This document shows positions 33,592 to 43,526 of a stretch of 64,000 nucleotides of DNA, one piece after another (positions within the stretch are counted from its first letter, which is position 1; each line of letters starts with the position of its first letter). The stretch spans positions 62,001 to 126,000 of the forward strand of contig NZ_JAIMJA010000005.1 of the NCBI RefSeq assembly GCF_021295315.1, given 5' to 3'. Source of the stretch: Motilimonas cestriensis (lineage in GTDB: Bacteria; Pseudomonadota; Gammaproteobacteria; Enterobacterales; CBDFNC01). The notes below the pieces were generated by a model, which was given only the letters and a program-made list of their open reading frames with translations, was not told where the DNA came from and did no database searches. The position numbers and the translations under genes were made by a program.

Positions 33592-34635
33592 GTGCAAAAG
33601 TTACATGAAGTCAAAGTGACCCAATTGCCAGAGAGTCTTATACAATGGAAGGCATTGTTAATTGAGCAAGTTGGGGCATTTGATGCGCTATTGTTTGAAC
33701 CTCAAGGTGCTTGTGCTGTTACTCAAGTGTCAGTGCAGCCCGCGAAGCAGTTAGTATTAATGGGCCGCACATTGACTAGCCCGATTTTGAGTCAGTTCAC
33801 TAAGATCCTATTACAAAATCAAGTTGAAGGTATTTATGCCTATGGGCCTAAAAACTTATTGGGTACTACTGTTGTTCGCCTTGCCTTAGCTAACGCGCCA
33901 GCAGGAACGAAAGCTTTGGTGCAAGAGTTTTGTCAAACTCATCAACTTGATTTTGCTTTTGTTGATCATATCCCAACTTTGGCTGAGCCGGGCGTGGTGT
34001 TAATGGACATGGACTCAACCACGATCCAAATTGAATGTATTGATGAAATTGCACGCTTGTACGGTGTCGGCGAACAAGTATCAGCGGTGACAGCCCAAGC
34101 TATGAATGGCAAGTTAGATTTTAACGAAAGCCTGCGTAGTCGAGTAGCCTTACTTGAAGGTGCAGACGAAGATATTCTTAATCAAGTGATTGAAAATATG
34201 CCGTTAATGCCCGGCCTAAAGGACTTATTGGCTGGTCTAAAACAAGCAGGGTGGAAGGTTTGTATCGCCTCTGGCGGCTTTACTTACTTTGCTCAAGCAT
34301 TAAAAGATAATTTAGGTTTTGATCAAGTATTTGCCAATACCTTGGAAATTATCGATGGAAAATTGACGGGTAAAGTGTTGGGGGAAATTGTTAATGCGCA
34401 AGTTAAAGCACGCATTTTAGGAGAGTTAAGCCAACAGTATGGTGTTAGCAATACGCAAACAGTGGCGATTGGTGATGGCGCTAACGATTTGATCATGTTG
34501 GGCGCATCGGCGATGGGTGTCGCTATTCATGCCAAACCTGTGGTGCAAGAGCAAGCAGCAGTCTCTATTAATCATTTGGATTTAGAAGCGGCATTTTGCA
34601 TTTTAAGCACCAGTCAGAATACGGCTTGGTCATAA
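33592..34635 (+). CDS. serB: Phosphoserine phosphatase
   Basis: A 347-aa HAD-family enzyme that completes serine synthesis. The catalytic motif MDMDSTTIQIECIDEIA (about residues 139-155) contains the nucleophile Asp; CIASGGFTYF (about 224-233) is motif II and AIGDGANDLIML (about 290-301) motif IV. The N-terminal part resembles the ACT-like regulatory extension of SerB. The GTG start at 33592 is chosen because AGGAAG lies in front of it; a TTG at 33553 is another possibility. Confidence 0.94.
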   Translation: MQKLHEVKVTQLPESLIQWKALLIEQVGAFDALLFEPQGACAVTQVSVQPAKQLVLMGRTLTSPILSQFTKILLQNQVEGIYAYGPKNLLGTTVVRLALANAPAGTKALVQEFCQTHQLDFAFVDHIPTLAEPGVVLMDMDSTTIQIECIDEIARLYGVGEQVSAVTAQAMNGKLDFNESLRSRVALLEGADEDILNQVIENMPLMPGLKDLLAGLKQAGWKVCIASGGFTYFAQALKDNLGFDQVFANTLEIIDGKLTGKVLGEIVNAQVKARILGELSQQYGVSNTQTVAIGDGANDLIMLGASAMGVAIHAKPVVQEQAAVSINHLDLEAAFCILSTSQNTAWS

Positions 34636-34642
34636 GTTGACC

Positions 34643-34668
34643 GCCAGCCAGTTTGATAACTGGTTGGC
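34643..34668. terminator. Hairpin between serB and the PilZ gene
   Basis: GCCAGCCAGTT and AACTGGTTGGC form an 11-base stem (one G-T pair) with a TGAT loop between two converging genes. No long T run follows, so termination strength is uncertain. Confidence 0.5.
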
Positions 34669-34683
34669 TATTTGCTCTGCCAA

Positions 34684-37029
34684 TCACGACTGTGGGTCGC
34701 GCAGACCAAAGCGATATAAGGTTTCAACAGTTGAATCAAACAGCTCTACGATGGCGCAAATAGACCATAGCTCGTTTTCTACCTGTTTTGCTTTGTGAAT
34801 CGCATAATGAGCAATGTAATCGAGTTCTTTTTGAATCGATTCTATGTCCGGTTTACCCACTCGGGTTAAATCAATAATCAGAGAGTAAAAGTGGCCATGC
34901 TGCAATGCATGGTTAATAAAGGCTTTGCGCTCACTGTCATCAAAGAAGTCTTCATCCAAACACCGAGTGACCTTTAGCTCTTCGCTATCATCAATATGTA
35001 TATACATTTCAATGCGTTGGTTGGCTTCATTGCCCGGCAGGTTTTTTAATCGCGTGGCGACTAAGTCATCTAATTGTTTATCACCAAAAATAGGCGTGAG
35101 GTTGAACTGGTTCTTTTCTTTATTGAATGCTTTCAGTAGCGGCGCAAGGCTATGGGCTTGAGCATTAATTGCCAGTTTACCTACATCAAAATGGCCGTGA
35201 TGGCGACCAATAAAATTAACCGCAGATAACAGATGGTGGCAACATAAATGTCGTAATGCGAGCTCTAAGCCGGGTTTTGGCAGCTTTTCAACTGCTTCAC
35301 TGAGTTTGCCGGGGTTACTTTCAATCAGTAGATTAAAAAATTCTGTGCCGGTATGAGACTCTGCATGTTTACCAACACATAAATGAACAATGGTGCGTGC
35401 AGGGTTAAATCCTACCACACGATATACCATGCGCGACAGGTTCATGGTTTTAGTCAAGCTCTGCAACTTGGGTAGAGAAATCAGTACCTTTTCTCCCTTC
35501 TTGACTTGGGCTGCTTGGGTGAGGGCTATTTTTAATCCTCGAGGCGAAAAATCTTGGGTACTGCCTTCTAGCACGCCTGCTTTAGTGGTGAGCTCTACCA
35601 AGGTATTATAGTTATAGCGCTTCTCTTGGCGCTGTTGAACAAATTTAAAAGGCAATTGCTCAAAGTGCGTTTGTTTTTTACTAACAAAACGGTTGAGCTG
35701 GTTAGCACTTTTTATTTCACTGGCAAGAGATTGATAACTCGGCTTATGTTGCTCCATGGTGACATCGGTTAGCCAGCCGACGTAACGCACTTCTAAGGCT
35801 TTTTCCAAGGCAATGCGAGAGACGTTTTGTGGGCTATGTTCACTAAATTGGCGTTTTAGTATGGTCGGCTCAGCGACGGTTAACTGCAATTTATACACAC
35901 GCCAGCTGGATTTTCTCGATGCAAAAGAGAGAAATAACGATTTAAGGCCACTTTGCTGCAGTTCTTCTTTACTGGCGGCAATAAAAAAAGCTTTACATTC
36001 GGTATGATGAATAAAACTAAAAATAAGGGTTTCTTTAATATCTTGAGGCTGTTTTAAAATCAACGCTATTCGCTCTGGGTTAAGCAGTTGCGAAAGGCTA
36101 TTTTCACCCTTTTCATCACGCCAGTATTCTAATATGGGCAGGTTTTGGCTATTACACAGCACGCTTTCAAGCTTAGGCTCACTATGGTGACTAAAAAATA
36201 GCGGTAACCCTTTCATCAAAGGTAAGTAATACTGTTCGTAACCTTTGGTTGTGACTGAGTGCAGTAAGTTGTCGGTATTAATTTTGTAACGATGCTTATT
36301 GCCCTTAATAAAGCCATCAAGAAAGTTATCAAATCGAGTCGGATCTTGAGTTCGCGCGAGGCGAAGCCAAATAAGGTCTTTGGTTTTATCTTGTCCAACT
36401 AAAGTGTAGGGCACAGGATTTCTGAGTTCTGGACCGCTAAATTCTTTTTGTAAGCCAGTAAAAATAATGCCCACATCGGTACCTGTTTGCACGCGATGCT
36501 CAGGGCTTATTTTGACTCTTAAGCCAGTGGTTGATATATCCGACGTCGTTGCGGCTATCTCTTGTCCATCTTGAGTCAGAAATTGCACAGGAATGGCAAA
36601 GTGCATCCGCTCTGCACCTCTGGCATTAGAGCGTTGTAGGTTAAGGTGCTCAGCTTGGAGTAGCGCTTTAACTTTTTTTATTTTCTCGGTATTTTTGGAT
36701 TCGCGTTTTTGATTAACCACATCTTCAAACACCCCCATGGTATAGCTGTTGTTGAATCTTTTTAATGATTTTTCAAAGGCTTTAATCGCCGTTTCATCAA
36801 GAAAGTGACGCTTTTGACCAAAGGTAAATTCTTTGGCATCAGGGTATTTATCACGCAAATCTATGATGCGCTGACAGGGGGCGTTAAGCCGATTGAGTTC
36901 CATTTTGACTAAGAATTTCACATTGGTGCTTTCACCAAATAAAATTCTATCGAGTAGATCATTAAAATCAGACTCGCGCATTAATGGCAATAATTGTTCG
37001 ATTTGACCTTGGTAGTCTTTTAAATCCAT
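34684..37029 (-). CDS. Large protein with two PilZ domains
   Basis: A 781-aa cytoplasmic protein. A first PilZ domain lies at about residues 135-240 (RGAER, then DISTTG), and a second at about 470-560 (RQEKR, then DFSPRG); both have the RxxxR and D/NxSxxG c-di-GMP binding patterns. The remaining parts are helical and match no named enzyme domain. It is likely a c-di-GMP effector or scaffold. In E. coli radA directly follows serB; here this gene lies between them on the opposite strand. Confidence 0.85.
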   Translation of the reverse strand: MDLKDYQGQIEQLLPLMRESDFNDLLDRILFGESTNVKFLVKMELNRLNAPCQRIIDLRDKYPDAKEFTFGQKRHFLDETAIKAFEKSLKRFNNSYTMGVFEDVVNQKRESKNTEKIKKVKALLQAEHLNLQRSNARGAERMHFAIPVQFLTQDGQEIAATTSDISTTGLRVKISPEHRVQTGTDVGIIFTGLQKEFSGPELRNPVPYTLVGQDKTKDLIWLRLARTQDPTRFDNFLDGFIKGNKHRYKINTDNLLHSVTTKGYEQYYLPLMKGLPLFFSHHSEPKLESVLCNSQNLPILEYWRDEKGENSLSQLLNPERIALILKQPQDIKETLIFSFIHHTECKAFFIAASKEELQQSGLKSLFLSFASRKSSWRVYKLQLTVAEPTILKRQFSEHSPQNVSRIALEKALEVRYVGWLTDVTMEQHKPSYQSLASEIKSANQLNRFVSKKQTHFEQLPFKFVQQRQEKRYNYNTLVELTTKAGVLEGSTQDFSPRGLKIALTQAAQVKKGEKVLISLPKLQSLTKTMNLSRMVYRVVGFNPARTIVHLCVGKHAESHTGTEFFNLLIESNPGKLSEAVEKLPKPGLELALRHLCCHHLLSAVNFIGRHHGHFDVGKLAINAQAHSLAPLLKAFNKEKNQFNLTPIFGDKQLDDLVATRLKNLPGNEANQRIEMYIHIDDSEELKVTRCLDEDFFDDSERKAFINHALQHGHFYSLIIDLTRVGKPDIESIQKELDYIAHYAIHKAKQVENELWSICAIVELFDSTVETLYRFGLRDPQS

Positions 37030-37200
37030 GAAAGTATGATTAGCCGCTAGAGTCAGAGAAAACTGGTTGTTTAAAACTACTTATTTACTTTACCCGTTAT
37101 GACAACTGGGGGCAGTCGCTTTTTTTTATTATTGCGTAGTATGATACAAAAATTATGCCGAACAATCGGCAAAACGGGTTTAACAACGTTAGAGGGCTTT

Positions 37201-38565
37201 ATGGCTAAAGCAAAAACCGCTTATGTATGTAATGAATGTGGTTCAGAATTTTCACGCTGGCAAGGGCAATGCAATGATTGTAAGGCGTGGAACACCATCA
37301 CAGAAGTACGCTTAGCACCGGCCAAAGGAAGTCGTAATACCAGTCATCAAGGTTACAGTGGGGCCACTCAAGCGAAAGTTCAGGTGTTAAATGATATTTC
37401 ACTAGCGGACTTGCCGCGTTTTAGCAGTGGCTTCAAAGAGCTTGATCGCGTGTTAGGCGGTGGCATTGTGCCGGGTAGTGCGATTTTGATTGGTGGTAAC
37501 CCAGGTGCCGGTAAAAGCACTGTGTTACTGCAAACCATGTGTCATTTAGCACAAACCATGGGAGCGCTTTATGTAACGGGTGAAGAGTCACTGCAACAAG
37601 TAGCGATGCGCGCGAATCGCCTAGGACTGCCCAATGATAAATTAAAAATGCTGTCAGAAACCAGCGTTGAAACGATTTGTCATTTAGCTGAGCAGGTCAA
37701 ACCGCAAATAATGGTGATTGACTCGATTCAAGTGATGCATGTTGCAGATGTGCAAAGCTCGCCGGGCAGTGTGTCGCAAGTGCGTGAAGCCGCCGCTTAT
37801 TTAACGCGTTTTGCTAAGCAAACCGGCGTCGCTATCTTTATGGTGGGTCATGTGACCAAAGATGGCTCTTTGGCGGGCCCAAAAGTACTTGAGCATTGTA
37901 TTGACTGTTCGGTGATGCTTGATGGTGATGCCGACTCTCGCTATCGCACCCTACGGGGCCATAAAAACCGCTTTGGCGCAGTTAATGAATTGGGCGTGTT
38001 TGCCATGACTGATCGTGGTATGCGTGAAGTGAGTAACCCTTCAGCCATCTTTTTATCTCGCGGCGAAGAAAACACTTCAGGCTCGGTCGTGATGGTGATT
38101 TGGGAAGGAACCCGGCCACTGCTGGTGGAAATTCAAGCGTTGGTTGATTATTCCCAGCAAGGCAACCCACGGCGCGTGGCGGTGGGAACTGAACAAAACC
38201 GTTTAGCTATTCTATTGGCGGTATTGCATCGTCATGGCGGTTTACAAATGGCCGACCAAGATGTGTTTGTAAACGTCGTCGGTGGGGTGAAAGTCGCTGA
38301 AACCAGTGCCGATTTGGCCTTGTTGGTGGCGCTGGTTTCTAGTTTTCGTGACCAACCTCTATCGCAAGAATTAGTCGTGTTCGGTGAGGTTGGTCTATCA
38401 GGTGAAATTCGCCCGGTGCCCAGCGGCCAAGAGCGAATTATTGAAGCGGCTAAGCACGGCTTTAAACGCGCCATTGTACCTATTGCCAATGTGCCAAAAA
38501 AACCGATCGAAGGCATGGAAGTAATTGGGGTTAAAAAACTGAGTGATGCGTTAGAAGTGCTTTAG
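37201..38565 (+). CDS. radA: DNA repair protein RadA
   Basis: A 454-aa RecA-like branch-migration helicase. A four-Cys zinc finger (CNECGSEFSRWQGQCNDC, about residues 9-26), Walker A GGNPGAGKSTV (about 97-107), the KNRFG motif (about 258-262) and a C-terminal Lon-like domain (about 320-450) are all present. The start at 37201 follows GAGGGCTTT; the frame is open further upstream but shows no ribosome site. Confidence 0.96.
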   Translation: MAKAKTAYVCNECGSEFSRWQGQCNDCKAWNTITEVRLAPAKGSRNTSHQGYSGATQAKVQVLNDISLADLPRFSSGFKELDRVLGGGIVPGSAILIGGNPGAGKSTVLLQTMCHLAQTMGALYVTGEESLQQVAMRANRLGLPNDKLKMLSETSVETICHLAEQVKPQIMVIDSIQVMHVADVQSSPGSVSQVREAAAYLTRFAKQTGVAIFMVGHVTKDGSLAGPKVLEHCIDCSVMLDGDADSRYRTLRGHKNRFGAVNELGVFAMTDRGMREVSNPSAIFLSRGEENTSGSVVMVIWEGTRPLLVEIQALVDYSQQGNPRRVAVGTEQNRLAILLAVLHRHGGLQMADQDVFVNVVGGVKVAETSADLALLVALVSSFRDQPLSQELVVFGEVGLSGEIRPVPSGQERIIEAAKHGFKRAIVPIANVPKKPIEGMEVIGVKKLSDALEVL

Positions 38566-38570
38566 CAAGT

Positions 38571-38595
38571 GATGTCACTGCACTGCAGTGACATC
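38571..38595. terminator. Perfect inverted repeat after radA
   Basis: GATGTCACTGCA and TGCAGTGACATC are separated by a single base, six bases beyond the radA stop. There is no T run. It may form a hairpin, or bind a dimeric protein; its location between two converging genes favours termination or end protection of the mRNA. Confidence 0.4.
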
Positions 38596-38616
38596 TCGTT
38601 AAGTGTGAAACGATGT

Positions 38617-39228
38617 TTATTTTGGTTTTGCGTAAGGTAAGCGCTGCAGCCTTGAGGTGACATGATAGCTGTCTAGACCGGATACTGTGACGCAATCCAG
38701 CAATTCGATATCCACATAGCCATCTTTTGTGATGGCTTCATCATCTACCATTATTTCTATTATTTCCCCGATGACCAACTCAGTGCCATTAACGGCTAAT
38801 GTTTGGGTGCTGATGAGCTTTAATCCCATTTTTAAGGCACTTTCTGCCACGTAAGGGGCCAGTATTTGCTGGCCTAACTCTGGGTGTAAACCCACTTGCT
38901 CAAACTCAGATTGATTTTTATCGTAACGTGCCGATGTTTGGTGCGCTTGTTGGTAAAAATCAGCATTGACTTGATTAATGGTATAAACCTTCGTTGCTTG
39001 TATATTTTCCAGTGTATGGCGAGGCACGCTATGAGGACGCATGATCATCCCTATTAGCGGAGGGTTAGCGCCCAAGTGAAATACCGAACTGACAATTGCC
39101 AAATTATGATTGCCATTAGCATCGCAAGTGCCGATCAAATTTGCACTTTTAAAGCCCGAAAGCGAGTTAATAAAGTGGGCGCGATAGCGGTTGTCTAAAT
39201 CTGTAATGTCTTGCTGAGTAAAATGCAT
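38617..39228 (-). CDS. Flavin reductase-like FMN-binding protein
   Basis: A 203-aa protein with a flavin reductase-like (split-barrel) domain: LIGTCDANGNHNLAIVSSVFHLGANPPLIGMIMRP (in part, about residues 31-65) is the FMN-binding region. It probably reduces flavin with NAD(P)H or binds FMN. The start at 39228 gives the family length. It is the last gene in a same-strand row with an SDR and a DCC protein. Confidence 0.85.
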   Translation of the reverse strand: MHFTQQDITDLDNRYRAHFINSLSGFKSANLIGTCDANGNHNLAIVSSVFHLGANPPLIGMIMRPHSVPRHTLENIQATKVYTINQVNADFYQQAHQTSARYDKNQSEFEQVGLHPELGQQILAPYVAESALKMGLKLISTQTLAVNGTELVIGEIIEIMVDDEAITKDGYVDIELLDCVTVSGLDSYHVTSRLQRLPYAKPK

Positions 39229-39326
39229 AGTTTGTCCAAGTATTGGGGCATTTTTATTATTATGTTGGGGTTTGCCAGTTGATGCCTTACCTAGCAATGA
39301 CTGTCTTTGCCAATTAATGTAATGAC

Positions 39327-40076
39327 TTACCAGTCTATAGCTTGTCCTTGCCAGTCAATAAAACTTGCTTGCCCATTAGGCGGATAGCTTGGTAATAAGC
39401 TTAGCAACTGTGTGGCAACAAATTCAGCAGCGAATAACTTCTCCTTGGCAACATTGGCTTGGAATGGCCTAGACAGTGGCGTATCGGTTGTCCCCGGATG
39501 AAATGAAATTATTTTCACTTGTTTGAGTCGTCGCCCATACTCAATCGCTGCATTTTTTATCATCATGTTAAGGGCTGCTTTTGAGGCGCGATAACTGTAC
39601 CAGCCACCCAATTGGTTATCTTGGATACTACCAACCCGTGCGCTAAATATCACAACGTGTGATTCTAGTTTAGGCGGTAATCGATGCACTAAATGCTTTA
39701 GCCACATTAGCGGCACTAACATGTTACTTTGCATAACTGCTAACACATTTTCAGGGGTTATATCTTCCAAGCGCTTTTCAGGTGTTATCTCGGCTTGGGT
39801 TATTGCATGTTTGCCATGGAGAAAGCCATTACATACAAACACATAACGAATAGGTAAGTGAATATCAATTTGCTTTAAGCTCGCTAGTATTGCGGCTTCT
39901 GAGTTGTCGCAAGTCAGCGGCTCAACCTTGGGGCCAATCTTTGGATTTGTATGCTGACGACTGATGGCGTAAACAATTTGGATTTGCTCATCGTTGCTAA
40001 GTTGCATGATCAATTGCTGAGCAATGGCGCTACTTGCACCAATAACGATGGCGCAATATTGCGGTTGATTTGGCAT
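39327..40076 (-). CDS. Short-chain dehydrogenase/reductase
   Basis: A 249-aa SDR with the N-terminal cofactor motif (IVIGASSAIAQQL, a variant of TGxxxGxG) and the catalytic YSYRASKAAL (about residues 160-169; Tyr and Lys four apart). It resembles the CsgA/C-factor type. The substrate is unknown. It follows the DCC protein gene after 12 bases, so both are probably co-transcribed. Confidence 0.88.
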   Translation of the reverse strand: MPNQPQYCAIVIGASSAIAQQLIMQLSNDEQIQIVYAISRQHTNPKIGPKVEPLTCDNSEAAILASLKQIDIHLPIRYVFVCNGFLHGKHAITQAEITPEKRLEDITPENVLAVMQSNMLVPLMWLKHLVHRLPPKLESHVVIFSARVGSIQDNQLGGWYSYRASKAALNMMIKNAAIEYGRRLKQVKIISFHPGTTDTPLSRPFQANVAKEKLFAAEFVATQLLSLLPSYPPNGQASFIDWQGQAIDW

Positions 40077-40088
40077 AGTAAGCCCCAG

Positions 40089-40511
40089 TTAACGAATTTT
40101 TGTGATGCAATGGCCGTCATCACAGGCGTTTTGAGCTAAGCGCTTTTTACCCGTGAGTAGCAACGAAATGTTATAGCGGTATTTAGCGAACACTAAATAG
40201 GCTTTGTCGGCAACAGGTCTCACTAAGGGCATTCGCAGCAACGATGTGAGCTTGCCACAACCCACCATTGACCAAGCTTTATGGGTGACGTCTAAACCAA
40301 GTAGAATAGCGCCATTTGCTAGCTCGCCATGTAAAATGTCATTGGCGTGCTTTCTGTCTATGTGCGGGTAGTTTTTTTCAAAATCAATTCGGTTGATATC
40401 GACTAAAGCAATAAGGTTATGCTTGTCACGTCGCTTAATTTGCTGCATTTCGCGATGACATAAAGGACAAAGTCCATCAAAATAGATCGTTAGCTCATAA
40501 GGGGAAGTCAT
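40089..40511 (-). CDS. DCC family thiol-disulfide oxidoreductase-like protein
   Basis: A 140-aa protein of the DUF393/DCC family. The N-terminal YFDGLCPLCHREM (about residues 9-21) contains the CxxC motif after Asp-Gly. A middle stretch GAILLGLDVTHKAWSMVG is typical. A redox role is inferred. It heads the row with the SDR and flavin reductase genes. Confidence 0.85.
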   Translation of the reverse strand: MTSPYELTIYFDGLCPLCHREMQQIKRRDKHNLIALVDINRIDFEKNYPHIDRKHANDILHGELANGAILLGLDVTHKAWSMVGCGKLTSLLRMPLVRPVADKAYLVFAKYRYNISLLLTGKKRLAQNACDDGHCITKIR

Positions 40512-40687
40512 CTAAGCTCCTTGGTTAAGTTGCTATCACGCAAATTTATGAATCTCACATATGGATAACGTATGGATTGATGAATTAGATCTTATTTAAC
40601 TTTAACTCAGTTGTCGTATGTCGTTGTGCATATTGCTGCTGTAGCTTGTTGCAACAGATAGATTTTCACGTGATGTTAGAGGTAAAA

Positions 40688-41287
40688 GTGGATATTTTTA
40701 TTACAGGGTTATTATTGGGTTTTAGCTTGATTATTGCTATCGGCTCACAAAACGCGTTTGTATTACGTCAAGGCCTTAAAGGGCAGCATGTTTTATTAGT
40801 GTGTGCTATCTGCGCATTATCTGATGCGGCTTTGATCGCGCTAGGCGTGGCAGGGTTTGGTGTATTGGTGAAACAAGCGCCTTGGATTGAGCTGTTCGCC
40901 CGTTATGCAGGAGCGCTGTTTTTAATTATTTATGGCGCTCGAAGTTTTTGGGCGGCCGTTAACAACAAGGCTGGCACATTAGCTCCTGCATCCGAGACTT
41001 TCTTTTCCATTGGCAAGGTGGTATTAACCTGTCTTGCGTTTACTTGGCTTAATCCCCATGTTTATTTAGATACCGTTATTTTATTGGGATCTATTTCGAC
41101 TCAATACGGCGCGCAAAAATGGCTATTTGGCCTTGGCGCCATGTCTGCTTCTTTATTGTTCTTTTTTGCCTTGGGTTTTGGCGCTCGTTTACTGACGCCG
41201 TTATTCGTAAATCCTATGTCATGGCGAGTACTCGATTTTGTGATTGCTGGGGTCATGTGGTTTATTGCGGCATCATTAATTCTGTAA
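40688..41287 (+). CDS. LysE/ArgO-family amino acid exporter
   Basis: A 199-aa membrane protein with about six membrane segments and the LysE family signature IAIGSQNAFVLRQGL (about residues 16-30). It probably exports arginine or lysine, by similarity to ArgO. The GTG at 40688 was chosen since AGAGG lies in front of it; an ATG at 40673 has no ribosome site. Confidence 0.88.
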   Translation: MDIFITGLLLGFSLIIAIGSQNAFVLRQGLKGQHVLLVCAICALSDAALIALGVAGFGVLVKQAPWIELFARYAGALFLIIYGARSFWAAVNNKAGTLAPASETFFSIGKVVLTCLAFTWLNPHVYLDTVILLGSISTQYGAQKWLFGLGAMSASLLFFFALGFGARLLTPLFVNPMSWRVLDFVIAGVMWFIAASLIL

Positions 41288-41406
41288 CGAATGTAGCCAG
41301 CGTTTCGCATTAGCAATAGTGCTGCCTTCTCCTAACAAATCAAATATACGCCACAAAAAAGATATCCAAGTATCTAGACGTTACTTGAATACCTCTTCAG
41401 TAGTGA

Positions 41407-43374
41407 CTAATTTTTATCCGTTTTAGTTTCCTTGCTAGCGGTGGTTTGAAGTTCAGATTCGGCAGTAGCATTAAGGAGATCATGCTCCTTAATCGCTTCA
41501 TTAGCTCGCTCAGCTTCTTCCTTCGCTTTTGCTTTGGCCTCTCGCTCTGCCGCTTCTTCTTTTGCACGTTGTAGAATGGCGTGCTCTTGGGCATCAAGGG
41601 GCAGTAAACTGATCAGTTCAATATCATTTTGCTGTTGGTTATTTTCAGTTTCTGAAATGACCTTAACTTTATTTTCTTTAGTGATATACACCAAAGGGAT
41701 CGCGGTTTCACCGTAGCGCTGGCGAAAATGCTCATGGGTAAAGTTGTCGGTAATGCTGGTGATTTTTAATATGGCGCCTTTTGCCATTAAACTGGCTAGC
41801 TTGGCGTAGGTGATATTCTCACCAAATAAACACAATCGTTTAAGGTAAGACTCTGATAACTGATGTCTGGCACTGCTGCTGTCACGGCTATTAAGGCCAT
41901 ACACTTTATTAATGCCGAATAGATCCTGAAAGTGAAAGCTTACTAAAGGATTGAGTTGACGATAGGGTGACATCACCAGTACGCGGCCAATACCGTTTAA
42001 ATCAAGGTAGTTGCCGGCATGCTCGGAGGCTGGATTACCAAAATACACTGGTAAGTTTTGCATTCGAGCCAAGCGAATATTGTCGTAGTTGGTATCCGTT
42101 AGCACGACGGGAATATTCTTGTTTTGTAAAATAATGGCCAGCTCTCTAGAAAATTTCGACGCGCCAAACATCAGTAACCCTTGTGGGGAGCCAGCTTGAA
42201 CGCCGAGAAATTTAGCCCATCGCCCGGCCGTTAAGCTCTGCACTACCACAGTGCCGATGATGATCAAAAACACTAAGGGTACAATTAACTCTGAGCCTGC
42301 GACATTAAGCTGCTCTAGTTTAATGGCAAATAAAGAGGATATGGCGGCTGCAACGATACCGCGAGGGGCCAACCAACTTAAAAACCACTTGTCGGCTCTG
42401 GTGAGAGAGGTCCCAATACCAGAGATCCAAACACTCAGCGGTCTGGCGATAATCATTACCACCAATAGCACGCCTAGGCCAGACCAGCCGAGGCTAAGCA
42501 TGGCATCGGAGTTTAATCGCGCAGCCAATAAAATAAACAAGGCAGAGATCAATAAAACAGTCAGTGTTTCTTTGAATTCCAATATGTCCGCGATGTCTAC
42601 TGCGCGCATATTGGCAAGCCAAATGCCCATTACAGTAACCGTTAATAAGCCTGACTCTTCTTGCAAGATATTGGAGCCAACGAAAATACCGAGCATAATA
42701 GTCAGTACCGCTGTATTGCGTAGGTAATGTGGAAAGATGTTTTTCCTTATGGCCATGCCTATGCCATATCCGCCCAGCGAACCTAGACCGAGGCCAATTA
42801 ATAAGGTTAGGCCTAAAGAGACCATCACATGAGTGGTGGGATCGGCGGTAACGGTAATGTATTCAAACACTAATACGGCAAGTAGCGCGCCGATAGGATC
42901 GATCACTATGCCTTCCCAGCGCAAAATGCTGGCTAAGTTTGATTTTGGCCGCACTGAGCGCAGCATCGGGACAATTACTGTTGGCCCTGTTACTACCACC
43001 AGCGTGCCAAATAGTAAGGCGATGGGCCAGTCAAAACCGAGTAGAAAATAAGCTGCCGGAGTGACGCAAGCCCAAGTGATCAGCACACCGATGGAAACCA
43101 AATGGGTCACCATTCGACCATGCTCTTTAATTTCTTTAAAATTAAGGGTGAGCGCCCCTTCAAATAAAATAACGGCCACCCCTAATGAAATAATGGGAAA
43201 GAGTAAATCACCAAAAATGGCATCAGGCTGAAGCCAACCTAAGCCGGGCCCAAGTAACAGGCCGCACAACAATAAAGGTAAGATGGCTGGAAGTCGCAGT
43301 TTCCATCCCACCCATTGGCATAACAGAGACAGTACCCCTATAAGTGCCAGCATACCGGTTATGTGTTCTACCAT
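41407..43374 (-). CDS. CPA1-type cation:proton antiporter with a C-terminal TrkA-N-like domain
   Basis: A 655-aa protein. Residues about 5-385 contain some 12 membrane segments, with the ion-binding WEGIVIDPIGA motif (about 153-163). Residues about 395-500 form a Rossmann-like domain (LLMFGASKFSRELAIILQN) similar to TrkA-N, which may bind NAD(H) or nucleotides and gate transport. A highly charged Lys/Glu/Ala-rich tail (about 595-655) is predicted to be a coiled coil. It exchanges Na+ or K+ against H+, as a pH or salt homeostasis protein. Confidence 0.9.
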   Translation of the reverse strand: MVEHITGMLALIGVLSLLCQWVGWKLRLPAILPLLLCGLLLGPGLGWLQPDAIFGDLLFPIISLGVAVILFEGALTLNFKEIKEHGRMVTHLVSIGVLITWACVTPAAYFLLGFDWPIALLFGTLVVVTGPTVIVPMLRSVRPKSNLASILRWEGIVIDPIGALLAVLVFEYITVTADPTTHVMVSLGLTLLIGLGLGSLGGYGIGMAIRKNIFPHYLRNTAVLTIMLGIFVGSNILQEESGLLTVTVMGIWLANMRAVDIADILEFKETLTVLLISALFILLAARLNSDAMLSLGWSGLGVLLVVMIIARPLSVWISGIGTSLTRADKWFLSWLAPRGIVAAAISSLFAIKLEQLNVAGSELIVPLVFLIIIGTVVVQSLTAGRWAKFLGVQAGSPQGLLMFGASKFSRELAIILQNKNIPVVLTDTNYDNIRLARMQNLPVYFGNPASEHAGNYLDLNGIGRVLVMSPYRQLNPLVSFHFQDLFGINKVYGLNSRDSSSARHQLSESYLKRLCLFGENITYAKLASLMAKGAILKITSITDNFTHEHFRQRYGETAIPLVYITKENKVKVISETENNQQQNDIELISLLPLDAQEHAILQRAKEEAAEREAKAKAKEEAERANEAIKEHDLLNATAESELQTTASKETKTDKN

Positions 43375-43526
43375 GTTTGTTCCTTTGTGGTATCTGAGAG
43401 ATTAAAATGATCAGGCTAAAAACAATTTACCAGTATATTTGATAGCTTTGTTAATAATTGTGGTGTTGCCTTTATAGCACCACAAGTTTGTTACATTTAC
43501 GGTGAGTTTAGTTGGGAGCGGTCATA

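Noticed and set aside
37099..37200. Longer N-terminus for RadA
   Set aside because: The extra residues lie before the conserved zinc finger start and have no ribosome site.
43461..43488. TGTGGTG/CACCACA hairpin before the gamma-glutamylcyclotransferase-like gene
   Set aside because: Short stem with a long loop and no T run; no support for a regulatory role.
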